A stretch of DNA of 64,000 nucleotides from an uncultured Caldilineaceae bacterium (lineage in GTDB: Bacteria > Chloroflexota > Anaerolineae > Caldilineales > Caldilineaceae): assembly GCA_951813625.1 (NCBI GenBank), contig CATOTS010000034.1:1-64000 (forward strand), written 5' to 3'. This document shows, in pieces, positions 17,771-25,955 of the stretch; the stretch's first letter is position 1; every line of letters starts with the position of its first letter. Position numbers and translations under genes: made by a program. The notes below the pieces were generated by a model that saw nothing but the letters and a program-made list of their open reading frames with translations, was not told the DNA's origin and did not search any database.

Positions 17771-17984
17771 GCCGCGTTCAGGCCGGCCCTGCCTTTTCGA
17801 CCTCCCTACTGGCACAGTTCATAATTTCGCATCGTCGCCGAAGAGTCGTAGACTTATCTGGCTGCCGGCGGCCGGTCTGCGCGCTTACTCATCGTGTTGT
17901 GCGATTGAGCCAACCGGCTGGCGTGAAGGAAATCGTATTTCTCAGGGTGGGATTGAAAAACGTTAAGGATAAGGAAGTGCTTAT

Positions 17985-18980
17985 ATGACGGTGGAAACGA
18001 GATTGGGGGCACAGCCGGCTGACGCGGCCGACCCGCCCGGCACTGACGCGGCAGTGCAGTTCGGAAACGGGCGAACTTGGCGAGACTACGTGGGACTGGC
18101 CGCGCGCGGGTTTGCCATGGGGAGCGCCGACGTCGTGCCTGGAGTCTCTGGCGGCACGATGGCGTTCATTCTGGGAATCTATGAAGAGTTGGTGATGAGT
18201 ATACGCGCCGGCGCACGTGCGCCCTTCTGGCGCGCCCTGTTTAAGCTCGATCTTCGGGCCGCGCTGGCGGCGGTGAACGCGCCTTTCCTCGCCGCCGTTT
18301 TCGCCGGAATCGCCGTTGCCGTCCTCACCCTGGCCTCCGGGCTGGAGTGGCTGCTTGAGCATCGCCCGGTGATGCTGTGGAGCTTCTTCTTCGGCCTTGT
18401 CCTCGCTTCAATCGTTACCGTGCGAACCCGCATTCGACGCTGGACGCCGGCGCTTTACGCCGCCCTGGCCGCGGGGGTTGTCGGCGCCTACTTTCTGGTT
18501 GGCGCCGTACCTGTACAGACGCCCGAAGCCGCATGGTTCCTGTTCCTGAGCGGAATGCTTGCCATCTGCGCCATGATCCTGCCCGGCATCTCCGGTTCAT
18601 TCATACTCGTTCTGCTCGGAAAGTACCAGTTTGTGCTTGCGGCGGTCAATCAGCGCGACCTGTTCAGCCTGGGAGTTGTCGGGCTGGGGGCGGTCGTCGG
18701 CATCGTATCTTTCGCCCAGGTACTGGCCTGGCTCTTCAAACGTTACCACGACCTGACGGTCGCGATCCTTATCGGGCTGATGGCCGGCAGCCTGCGCAAG
18801 ATTTGGCCGTGGAAGAGTACGGTGGCCTCCATTGTGGACCGCCACGGAGAGGTCGTGCCTACGGTTGAGCAGAACTATCTTCCGGCGGCGTGGACGGGTG
18901 AGGTCTTCCTCGCTATCGGGTTGGCGCTCGCGGCCTTCGTCATCGTCATTGTGCTGGACAGGCTAAGCGAGGCACGGTAG
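17985..18980 (+). CDS. DUF368 family membrane protein (polyprenyl-phosphate transporter family)
   Basis: The 331-residue protein has about eight to nine hydrophobic helices after a polar N-terminus of about 35 residues. The family motif is GSADVVPGVSGGTMAFILGIYEEL, repeated in weaker form as ILPGISGSFILVLLGKY, reflecting an inverted internal repeat. DUF368 members recycle undecaprenyl phosphate across the membrane for cell-wall synthesis. The ATG follows AAGGA at about 9 nt. It ends 50 bp from the convergent MFS gene. No partner genes of lipid-carrier metabolism lie next to it. Confidence 0.9.
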   Translation: MTVETRLGAQPADAADPPGTDAAVQFGNGRTWRDYVGLAARGFAMGSADVVPGVSGGTMAFILGIYEELVMSIRAGARAPFWRALFKLDLRAALAAVNAPFLAAVFAGIAVAVLTLASGLEWLLEHRPVMLWSFFFGLVLASIVTVRTRIRRWTPALYAALAAGVVGAYFLVGAVPVQTPEAAWFLFLSGMLAICAMILPGISGSFILVLLGKYQFVLAAVNQRDLFSLGVVGLGAVVGIVSFAQVLAWLFKRYHDLTVAILIGLMAGSLRKIWPWKSTVASIVDRHGEVVPTVEQNYLPAAWTGEVFLAIGLALAAFVIVIVLDRLSEAR

Positions 18981-19030
18981 CCCGGCTCCCTACACAGTCC
19001 TTTCCCTCATCTGGAGAACAGCTGGCACCG

Positions 19031-20380
19031 TCAGGCTGCGGCCGTGAAGGTCCGCTCTCCTGCCGTCTGCCCCGGCGAACCCCCTCGCGGCTCCTTTACC
19101 CAAAAGAGCATCAGACCCAGTGCGACTACCGCAATCGCGGCAGCAACCCTGAACATCGCGGCGTACCCGAAGGCGCCGGCAAGCCACCCCCCGAAGATTG
19201 GCGCGCCGATAAGAAGCGGGGCGAGCAACGTGTTTGTGAGCCCCACGTAGGTCGGCCGGCTCTCGGGCGTGCTGAATTCGAGAATTATATTGAGCGCCGA
19301 TGTGTGGTCCGCCGCCAGAAAGGCGCCGAGGAATACAAACGCGAGGAGGAAGGTTAGCGGCACCGCGCCTCCAATGAAGAATATCCCGGCGCCGCCCCCG
19401 GGAACTGGCGCGGCCTCCGTACCCGCTCCGTCTGCGATCAGAACGCTGAGGGGCGCGAGCAGGATGAAGAGAGCCGCTGCCGTCAGAACAGTCTTGTGCC
19501 CAATCCGGTCTGCCAGCAGACCCCATAGTGGATTCATCACGGCTTGCGAACCGACGAGGACAGCTGTTAACAGGCCGACGCCGCGGCCGTCGAGAGCGAA
19601 CAGCTCGGCGCCGTACACTGCGAAGAACCCGGCGCTCATGCCCCCGAAATTCACCAGCGACTTGCTGATCAGGTAGTGTCGAAAGTTGTGGTCCTGTTTG
19701 AGAACGCCGGCAACGCCGCGCAAGTAGCGAATCAGGGGAACGGCCTCTTTGGCCGTCGCGCTGGGGGGCTCGCGCGTGAGAGCCAAACCTACCCACGAAA
19801 AGAGCATGATGCCAAACGCCGCGAAGTAGAGGAGCGCGTAGTTGCCGGGGAAGGCGTAGCTGACCAGGACCCGCCCCACGAACCAGGCGCCGCCGATGCC
19901 GATCAGAAGGCCGAGTCCGTGCCCCAGCCCGAGCCAGATGCCGCGTCTATTCGTCGGGATAACTTTGGCGATCATATCCATCCAGGCGGGCGTGGCCACG
20001 CCTGCGCCCGACGACGCCACGCCGAGGCCCAAAAGCACGGCCAGCAGCGCGACCGTCGGCGCAGTGACGGCAAAGCCGAGGAGGCCAAGACCGACCAGCA
20101 AGTAGGGCAGCCGCTCCACGGTCAGCGAGACGTACATGACGAATGGCTTCTTGAAAACCATCCGCTCGGCCAAATTGGCCGTCAGGAGCTGGGGCAGGTA
20201 GATGCCGAGGCTCCACATCGCCGGGACAAGGCCTATTGCCAGTTTCGAGTCGGTGAGCTGGCTAACGAGGACCGGGATGACGGTCTCTTTTGAGATGAGA
20301 CTGAAGCCCAGCGTAATGAGCGTGACGTCCCACAGGTTAACGGAGAAGTTCCAGGAGGTATCTTCGTCAGCGCGGGCCAT
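19031..20380 (-). CDS. MFS transporter
   Basis: The 449-residue protein has 12 predicted membrane helices in two halves separated by a cytoplasmic loop (about 205-230). MFS-like loop motifs are GLLADRIGHKTVL after helix 8 and the TNRRGIWLGLGHGLG segment in the first half. It overlaps the upstream PhyH gene by 14 bp and has only a weak ribosome site, so it is probably translated by coupling. The direction of transport and the substrate are unknown. As the last gene of a three-PhyH operon it may import their substrate or export their product. Confidence 0.85.
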   Translation of the reverse strand: MARADEDTSWNFSVNLWDVTLITLGFSLISKETVIPVLVSQLTDSKLAIGLVPAMWSLGIYLPQLLTANLAERMVFKKPFVMYVSLTVERLPYLLVGLGLLGFAVTAPTVALLAVLLGLGVASSGAGVATPAWMDMIAKVIPTNRRGIWLGLGHGLGLLIGIGGAWFVGRVLVSYAFPGNYALLYFAAFGIMLFSWVGLALTREPPSATAKEAVPLIRYLRGVAGVLKQDHNFRHYLISKSLVNFGGMSAGFFAVYGAELFALDGRGVGLLTAVLVGSQAVMNPLWGLLADRIGHKTVLTAAALFILLAPLSVLIADGAGTEAAPVPGGGAGIFFIGGAVPLTFLLAFVFLGAFLAADHTSALNIILEFSTPESRPTYVGLTNTLLAPLLIGAPIFGGWLAGAFGYAAMFRVAAAIAVVALGLMLFWVKEPRGGSPGQTAGERTFTAAA

Positions 20381-21293
20381 CGGATTCGGCCCCGTCCGGT
20401 TCGGAGTAAGGCCTAAATCCGCGCACCATCAGCCCCAATGGCTCGTTCTCGCGGCGGGCCTGCTGCGCCAGTTTTTCTGCTTCGGCCCTGTTGGCGGTCG
20501 TGGTCGCCCTGATGATTGCGTAATCGTCCGGGCGGCGATACCGAGTTACAAAGACGGGTCGAGGAGTATCGGAGTGGTTCTGTTTGGAGCCGTGGATTGT
20601 CTTAACGTTGAAGAAAATCGAGTCTCCCGCCTGTCCGGTAATTGGCAGCGCGGCCTCCCAGGGCCATTCGTCCTCGTCGAGCCCCAGATGGGAGAATGTG
20701 TCAACGTGCCGCAACTGCCCAAAGTTGTGCGAGCCGGGCACGACGTGCAGCGCGCCGTTCACCAGGTCGGTGTCCACTACGTATGAGAGAATCGCGGCTG
20801 GCCCTTGGTAGCGATGCTCGAAGTAGGCCGAATCCTGGTGCAGGTGCTTGGGATGGCCGCCGACCGGCTCCTTGACCAGCGACTGACCATTGCCGAACAG
20901 TTCAATATTGGGGCCGAGGATCACCTCCAGAATATCGAGCGCAGTCGGGTCCATGGCCGCACGCAAGAAGGCGGCGCTAGTCTGGTAGCTGATTCCGACT
21001 GTCATGATCTGTTTGTCCCGCTTGTAACCTTGCGGCGCGGGAATGAACAGCGATCCATTGGGAGAGACCCAGCCCTCCGGTCTCTTTTCCGCTCGGTCGA
21101 GCATTGCCATCGACTGATCGACCGTGGCCGCGATATCGGTCGCCAGCGCGGCGATGTACGGCTTCATCAGGCCGCGCACAACCAAGCAGCCATGCTCGCG
21201 GTAGATGGCCGCCGCCCGCTCGACGTCCAGATCGTCAACAGACAACGATAGTTCGTCGACCGCGATCCTGGTCTCAGGTGGATGCGCTTCCAT
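20367..21293 (-). CDS. phytanoyl-CoA dioxygenase (PhyH) family protein
   Basis: The 308-residue protein shows the iron ligands HLHQDSAYFEHRY (His-x-Asp) and KTIHGSKQNHSDTPRPVFVTRYR, whose late Arg should bind 2-oxoglutarate. The N-terminal YREHGCLVVRGLMKP segment is typical of the family. The internal YSYVVDTDLVNGALHVVPGSH part includes the family 'G.l.vvPGSH' motif. The substrate is not known. It lies 79 bp after the PhyH-HEAT gene and overlaps the MFS transporter gene by 14 bp. Confidence 0.9.
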   Translation of the reverse strand: MEAHPPETRIAVDELSLSVDDLDVERAAAIYREHGCLVVRGLMKPYIAALATDIAATVDQSMAMLDRAEKRPEGWVSPNGSLFIPAPQGYKRDKQIMTVGISYQTSAAFLRAAMDPTALDILEVILGPNIELFGNGQSLVKEPVGGHPKHLHQDSAYFEHRYQGPAAILSYVVDTDLVNGALHVVPGSHNFGQLRHVDTFSHLGLDEDEWPWEAALPITGQAGDSIFFNVKTIHGSKQNHSDTPRPVFVTRYRRPDDYAIIRATTTANRAEAEKLAQQARRENEPLGLMVRGFRPYSEPDGAESDGPR

Positions 21294-21372
21294 TGGGGAT
21301 TCTCATTTTTCGATTGTGCAGTTGAGGATAGGGAAGCTGAGTGAAACCGGTCCAAATTTCGTGTAGCAATAG

Positions 21373-22764
21373 TCAGAAAAGATTTTCGGAAGTCGTCAAC
21401 GGACACCAACGGTGAACGCTGAGGTAGTCAAAGGCGATTTCAAGGGCTTCGACTGTTCCGATGCGGCGCAGAGCGTCGACGGAGTTGGCGCGCACATAGC
21501 GATTCTCGTCGCGCAGCGCGGCTTGCAGCGCCGGAACCGCCTCCGCTGCCCGGCTGCCCAATCGCTGGAGCGACAACGCTGCAGTGAAGCGCACCTGCCC
21601 GTCGCCGTCGGTCAGGCCCTCGATGAGCGCGGGTAGGATAGCGCCGGCCGGCTCCCTGATCAAACCGAGCGCTTCGACGGCGGCGCGCCGCACCTGGACT
21701 GATGGGTCGGCAACGGCCCGCGCCACCTCTTCAGCGCTGCCCAAACGGCCGTCTCCCAGCTCGCCCAGCGCGAAGGCCGCGTGCATGCGCGCGTCCTCGC
21801 TCTCATGGCGGATGGCGTCGAGCAGTACGCCGCGGGCAGCCAAGCCGACAGCGGTGAGACCGTACCCAGCATTGCGGGCGGCCGTGGCGTTCCCACTGGT
21901 GAGCGACGCTGAAAGCACAGGAATCGCGTCGTCAGCGTTCGCGGCGAGACGGTAGGCGGCGTCAACGCCGCTCGGCTCATATTTTGAGGCCAGCTCGTCG
22001 GCCAGAGCCGTCATCTCGGCTGCTTCATGCGGCGAGCCGTTTGCGGCGGCGCCCGATTCCCCGCGATGCCAGCGCCACTGCTGCGACCAGAGGACGTTGT
22101 GGTCGATCGAACCGTCTTCAACCTGCAACCAGTCGGCTTGCCGATTGTTCCAGGCCGGCCCTGTTGGCGCCTCCATACGCACAAACTGAAACTTCATCAT
22201 CGCGCGGGACTTCTGGGAACGGTTTGCCATGCCCCTATGCCATAGGTCGTAGTGAATCAGGGCAAACGTACCCTCGGGTCCTTCCATGTAGACGGGGCGC
22301 TCGGTGTCATCGCCGGCCCGCTTCGTATAGTATTGAGAACCGGAAAGCAGGCCGGATGGCCCCATCTCCTCGTCCACGGCCTGCGGGTAATAGAATATCA
22401 TCGCCCACCAGTTGTGATGGTGGCGCACCTTCTGATGGCCCCAGTAGCTATCCTTGTGCCAGTGCTGCACTTTCCGCCCGGGATATGTGAAGTGGCAGTG
22501 GCGGTGGGGATGAATTGAATAGTTCTCGCCCACGACACTGGTAAGCCCCCCACGCACAACCGGATCCTGAAGTATGTCGTTGATTTCGCTCAGGCGCGGC
22601 AGCAGGTTGTTGCCGGGATTGCCTTCTTTCTCCATCACTTCGCTTAGTTTCGCGTTTAGCGATTCGTAGAACTCCTTCGGCAGGGCGGTCCGCAAGATAA
22701 CGTAGCCGCGCGAGATGAACTGGCGCATCTGCTCGTCTGTCAGAAGATGACTCGAAACGCTCAT
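21373..22764 (-). CDS. PhyH dioxygenase fused to C-terminal HEAT repeats
   Basis: Of 463 residues, about 1-215 form a PhyH oxygenase: ISRGYVILRTALPKEF, the His-x-Asp pair in QHWHKDSYWGHQ, PSGLLSGSQYY and the distal His in LWHRGMANRSQKSRAMMKF. After a linker, about 290-445 consists of four to five HEAT/PBS-lyase-like repeats, each with an Ala-Arg helix such as DARMHAAFALGELGD, VQVRRAAVEALGLI, GQVRFTAALSLQRLG and RYVRANSVDALRRIG. HEAT repeats usually bind proteins, so the oxygenase may act on or be held by a partner. It is the middle of three PhyH genes in a row, 102 bp after the previous one. Confidence 0.88.
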   Translation of the reverse strand: MSVSSHLLTDEQMRQFISRGYVILRTALPKEFYESLNAKLSEVMEKEGNPGNNLLPRLSEINDILQDPVVRGGLTSVVGENYSIHPHRHCHFTYPGRKVQHWHKDSYWGHQKVRHHHNWWAMIFYYPQAVDEEMGPSGLLSGSQYYTKRAGDDTERPVYMEGPEGTFALIHYDLWHRGMANRSQKSRAMMKFQFVRMEAPTGPAWNNRQADWLQVEDGSIDHNVLWSQQWRWHRGESGAAANGSPHEAAEMTALADELASKYEPSGVDAAYRLAANADDAIPVLSASLTSGNATAARNAGYGLTAVGLAARGVLLDAIRHESEDARMHAAFALGELGDGRLGSAEEVARAVADPSVQVRRAAVEALGLIREPAGAILPALIEGLTDGDGQVRFTAALSLQRLGSRAAEAVPALQAALRDENRYVRANSVDALRRIGTVEALEIAFDYLSVHRWCPLTTSENLF

Positions 22765-22866
22765 TTCAGATTCCTTCCTCGTCGGTCGCCGACTCGAAGC
22801 CGGGCGAAGGGTCGCGGTAGCCGAACGCGAACCACACCTGCCCGTCCTTCTCCGCTCCGCTCGCGG

Positions 22867-23625
22867 CTATTTCTGCGGCGGGCTGCAGAGCTGCCCTTCT
22901 TTCAGAATTGGAACTGCCTGGCCCCACAAGGCTGTCCCTTCTTTGTTCATAATCGGCTCGGCCGAATACTGGGCCAGGTAACAGCGTCGGAATCCAGGGG
23001 TCGTGTTGGGGCCGCTGCGGTGAAAGGTACGGCTGCTGAAAACGACTATGCTGCCCGCGGGAACGATTGCCGGCACGCCCGGATGATCGCCCCGGTAGCC
23101 GATCTTGTCATTGCTCGCATCCTCTATCCTGTGGTCATAGAGGTCGTCGGGCGTCATGCCTATTGCCGAATAGGGCAGCACTGAAACGGTCCCGTTCTCG
23201 ATTGTCATGTCGTCTAGCGCACACCAGCAGGAAAGATACGGGCGGTGGTAGTGGCCCACGTAGCCCGAATCCTGATGCCAGCCGAATTTCGTGCCCACTT
23301 CGGCGAACTTGACCACGTATTGCTCGTGGAACAGGTATGCCGTTTCGCCAAGCGTCGCCCGGCAGACAGCCGCCATTCGTTCGCTGAAAAGAAACTCTGT
23401 TATCTTCGGACTTTCCAACCCGCGTCTGCTGATGAAGTACCGCTTTTTGTAATGGTTTATCCCCTGTACCGTGACGCCGTTCGCTTCCATCTCGGCATCG
23501 TAGCGGTCGATGTAGCGTTGACATTCCGCGCGCAACCCATCCACCTGATCGTCGGGGATGGCGCGCTCGAGGATCATGTATCCTTCGTTGCGGTATAGAT
23601 TTCTCTGTTCTTGGGAGATATGCAT
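22867..23625 (-). CDS. phytanoyl-CoA dioxygenase (PhyH) family protein
   Basis: The 252-residue protein has the PhyH iron triad: GWHQDSGYVGHY (His-x-Asp) and SRTFHRSGPNTTPGFRRCYLAQYS with the distal His and a 2-oxoglutarate Arg. The N-terminus YRNEGYMILERAIPDDQVDGL is the family start. I chose the ATG at 23625 because it begins just before this homology; an in-frame ATG 23 codons upstream adds a basic extension without family match. It is the first gene of the PhyH-PhyH/HEAT-PhyH-MFS operon. The substrate is unknown. Confidence 0.88.
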   Translation of the reverse strand: MHISQEQRNLYRNEGYMILERAIPDDQVDGLRAECQRYIDRYDAEMEANGVTVQGINHYKKRYFISRRGLESPKITEFLFSERMAAVCRATLGETAYLFHEQYVVKFAEVGTKFGWHQDSGYVGHYHRPYLSCWCALDDMTIENGTVSVLPYSAIGMTPDDLYDHRIEDASNDKIGYRGDHPGVPAIVPAGSIVVFSSRTFHRSGPNTTPGFRRCYLAQYSAEPIMNKEGTALWGQAVPILKEGQLCSPPQK

Positions 23626-24072
23626 GGACTTCTTCCACAGAAAATGCTTATGGATTGAAGATCTCTTTCTGAATGCGCTAGTTTGGGCCTGCATGAAACC
23701 GCGAGTTTAGCAGCCCAAAAGGCGGCATTACGACGCCGCTCGGGGCGCCCGTTCCAAGGGCACTTTCCCCTCTAGATCAGGCGGCCAAAAGTCATGCGCG
23801 CGCAACTCGAACTTATACATCACGGCCTGAAGAAAGTCAAACGGAATTCCCCTTTCCCCACATTTTACCCCCCGGCGCCAAACACTGCGCTTTCGGTCCA
23901 AAAAGAAGCTTCCCTGTCTCAAAATCCTGCGTTCCTGACCGTCGGGCAATGCAATCCCCCTGCCATTTGCAAACAGTCCCGTGATGACAGTATACTTTCG
24001 AAACCGCTTTAGTAGCGATTGCAAACTGAGTACTTTTCCCACGCCTCAGGGCTATTTCGAGGGGCCCTTAGT
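23626..24072. other. intergenic region between divergent operons
   Basis: This 447-bp region is less GC-rich than the flanks. It holds the promoter at 23967-23996 for the ABC exporter and must hold the promoter of the PhyH operon, which I could not place. A 104-codon minus-strand frame (23728-24042) has no recognisable product and is not called. Confidence 0.5.
23967..23996 (+). promoter_or_regulatory. predicted sigma70-type promoter of the ABC exporter pair
   Basis: TTGCAA (23967-23972) and TATACT (23991-23996) are separated by 18 bp. The leader to the ATG at 24073 would be about 70 nt. Confidence 0.5.
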
Positions 24073-25909
24073 ATGCGCGGTCTGGCTAGAGTAGTCCGCT
24101 ATATGCGGCCATACAGTTGGATGGCCGTTCTGGGCTTGGTCACTACGGTTCTTCCAGTGCTGATGGAGCTTGTGACGCCGCGCATGGTCCAGTTCGTCAT
24201 CGACCAGGGCATTCGCACCGGCGATATGACGGCCGTGTGGCAGGGCAGCGGCATCATGCTTTTGGCCGCCATCGGAGGCGCGGCCACGACCATCGGCCAG
24301 GGCATCGCCCGCGCGCAGATTTCGCAGGGCATTGCCTTCGACCTGCGCAACGACCTGTTTCGCCACATTCAGCGGTTCTCTTTTGCCAATCTGGACCGAA
24401 TGCAGACCGGGCAGCTGATGACGCGTGTGTCGAGCGACGTGGACATTGCGCGCATGTTTCTCAGTGCCGGGCTGGCGTTGTTGCTGCGCACGCTGCTCAT
24501 GGTAATCGGCAGCCTGGTGATGATGCTCATTCTCGACTGGCGGCTCAGCTTGGTCATGATTACGGTGCTGGCGCTTTCGTCCGTCATTCTATTCTGGTTG
24601 ATGCGCGTGGTTGGCCCCCTGTTCTCCAAAGTCCAGGAGAAGCTGGACAATCTGAACACGCTGGTCCAGGAGAACCTGGCCGGCGTGCGCGTCGTCAAGG
24701 CCTACGTGCGCGAAAGGCATGAGAACGAGCGCTTCGACGTCCAAAACGTGGACTACATGGAGCAAAACATCAGGGGTCGGTCGCCTGCTTGCCCTGGTGA
24801 TGCCCAGCCTACTGCTGCTGACGAATTTCGGGGCAGTCTTTGCCATTTGGTGGGGAGGCATAGACGTCATAGGGGGGCGTCTGACGGTCGGAGAGTTGGT
24901 CGCTTTCAACAACTACCTGCTGATTGGGATGTCGCCGCTGCTCCTGCTGAGCAACATCCTGTCGATGGTGTCGCGTGCAGAGGCGTCGTCGAAGCGAATC
25001 GTCGAAGTCCTCGATACCGAGCCGGCGATTCAACCGCCGCGTGAACCGGTGGCCGACCATGTTCCCGTCGGCGAAGTTACCTTTGACAATGTGCATTTCC
25101 ACTATGCCGGGTCGCTGCCGAACGGCTTAAACGCCGCCGACGGCGCGGCCGAGACGAATCCGAACGGCCAATCAATGACAGGGGCCGTGAACGGTTCTGG
25201 CAACGGCAGGGTGAGGGCGGTCGGCGAAGAGGTGTTGCACGGTATTCACCTGCAGGCCAAGCCGGGCCAGAAAGTCGCCCTGATGGGCGCGACTGGGGCT
25301 GGAAAGAGCACGCTCGTCAACCTGATCCCACGCTTCTATGATCCCATTGACGGGACGATCAAACTCGACGGCGTCGATGTACGCGACTGGGAGCCGACCA
25401 GTCTGCGCAAGCATATCGGCGTTGTCCTGCAGCAGTCGACGCTCTTCGCCGGATCGGTGCGCGACAACATCGCCTACGGGCGGCCCGAAGCGCCGCTTGA
25501 GGAGGTCATTGGGGCGGCGCAGGCGGCTCAAGCGCATGAATTTATCATGCGCATGCCCGAAGGCTACGAGAGCATGGTGGAGGCGCGCGGCGCCAACCTT
25601 TCCGGGGGGCAGAAGCAGCGGATCGCCATTGCGCGCGCGTTGCTGACCAACCCCGCGGTGCTGATACTTGACGACAGCACCAGCTCGGTCGATCTCGACA
25701 CCGAGCTACGTCTGCAACTGGCGATGAAGGAGTTGCTATCCGCTACGACTACCTTTGTCATCGCCCAACGAATCAGCAGCGTCGTCGATGCCGACCTGAT
25801 CCTGGTCCTCGAAGACGGTAAGATCGCGGCCCGCGGGACACACGAGCAGCTACTTGAAGCTAGTGGGATCTACCAGGAGATCTACTTCTCACAGTTCGAA
25901 GAGGCGTAA
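24073..25909 (+). pseudogene. ABC exporter half with degenerate ATPase site, broken by a frameshift
   Basis: Two frames together make one ABC exporter subunit of about 610 residues. The first frame gives the six-helix membrane domain up to DYMEQNIR; the second continues with VGRLLALVMPS and the ATPase domain. The break is one extra G in GGGG at 24773-24776, so it may be a sequencing slip or a true mutation. The ATPase domain has Walker A GATGAGKST, signature LSGGQKQR and Walker B ILDDSTSSVD, where Asp replaces the catalytic Glu. That is usual for the first subunit of heterodimeric exporters. GAGGGG lies 8 nt before the ATG. The neighbour at 25956 is the partner. A Gly/Asn-rich insert of about 45 residues follows the A-loop Tyr. 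Confidence 0.85.
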
Positions 25910-25955
25910 GGTAAGTGATTTACGCGCAAAGTGAAGCAGCGCAGCCTAATTTACC

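Noticed and set aside
23728..24042. 104-codon minus-strand frame
   Set aside because: No recognisable product, and it overlaps the predicted promoter of the ABC exporter.
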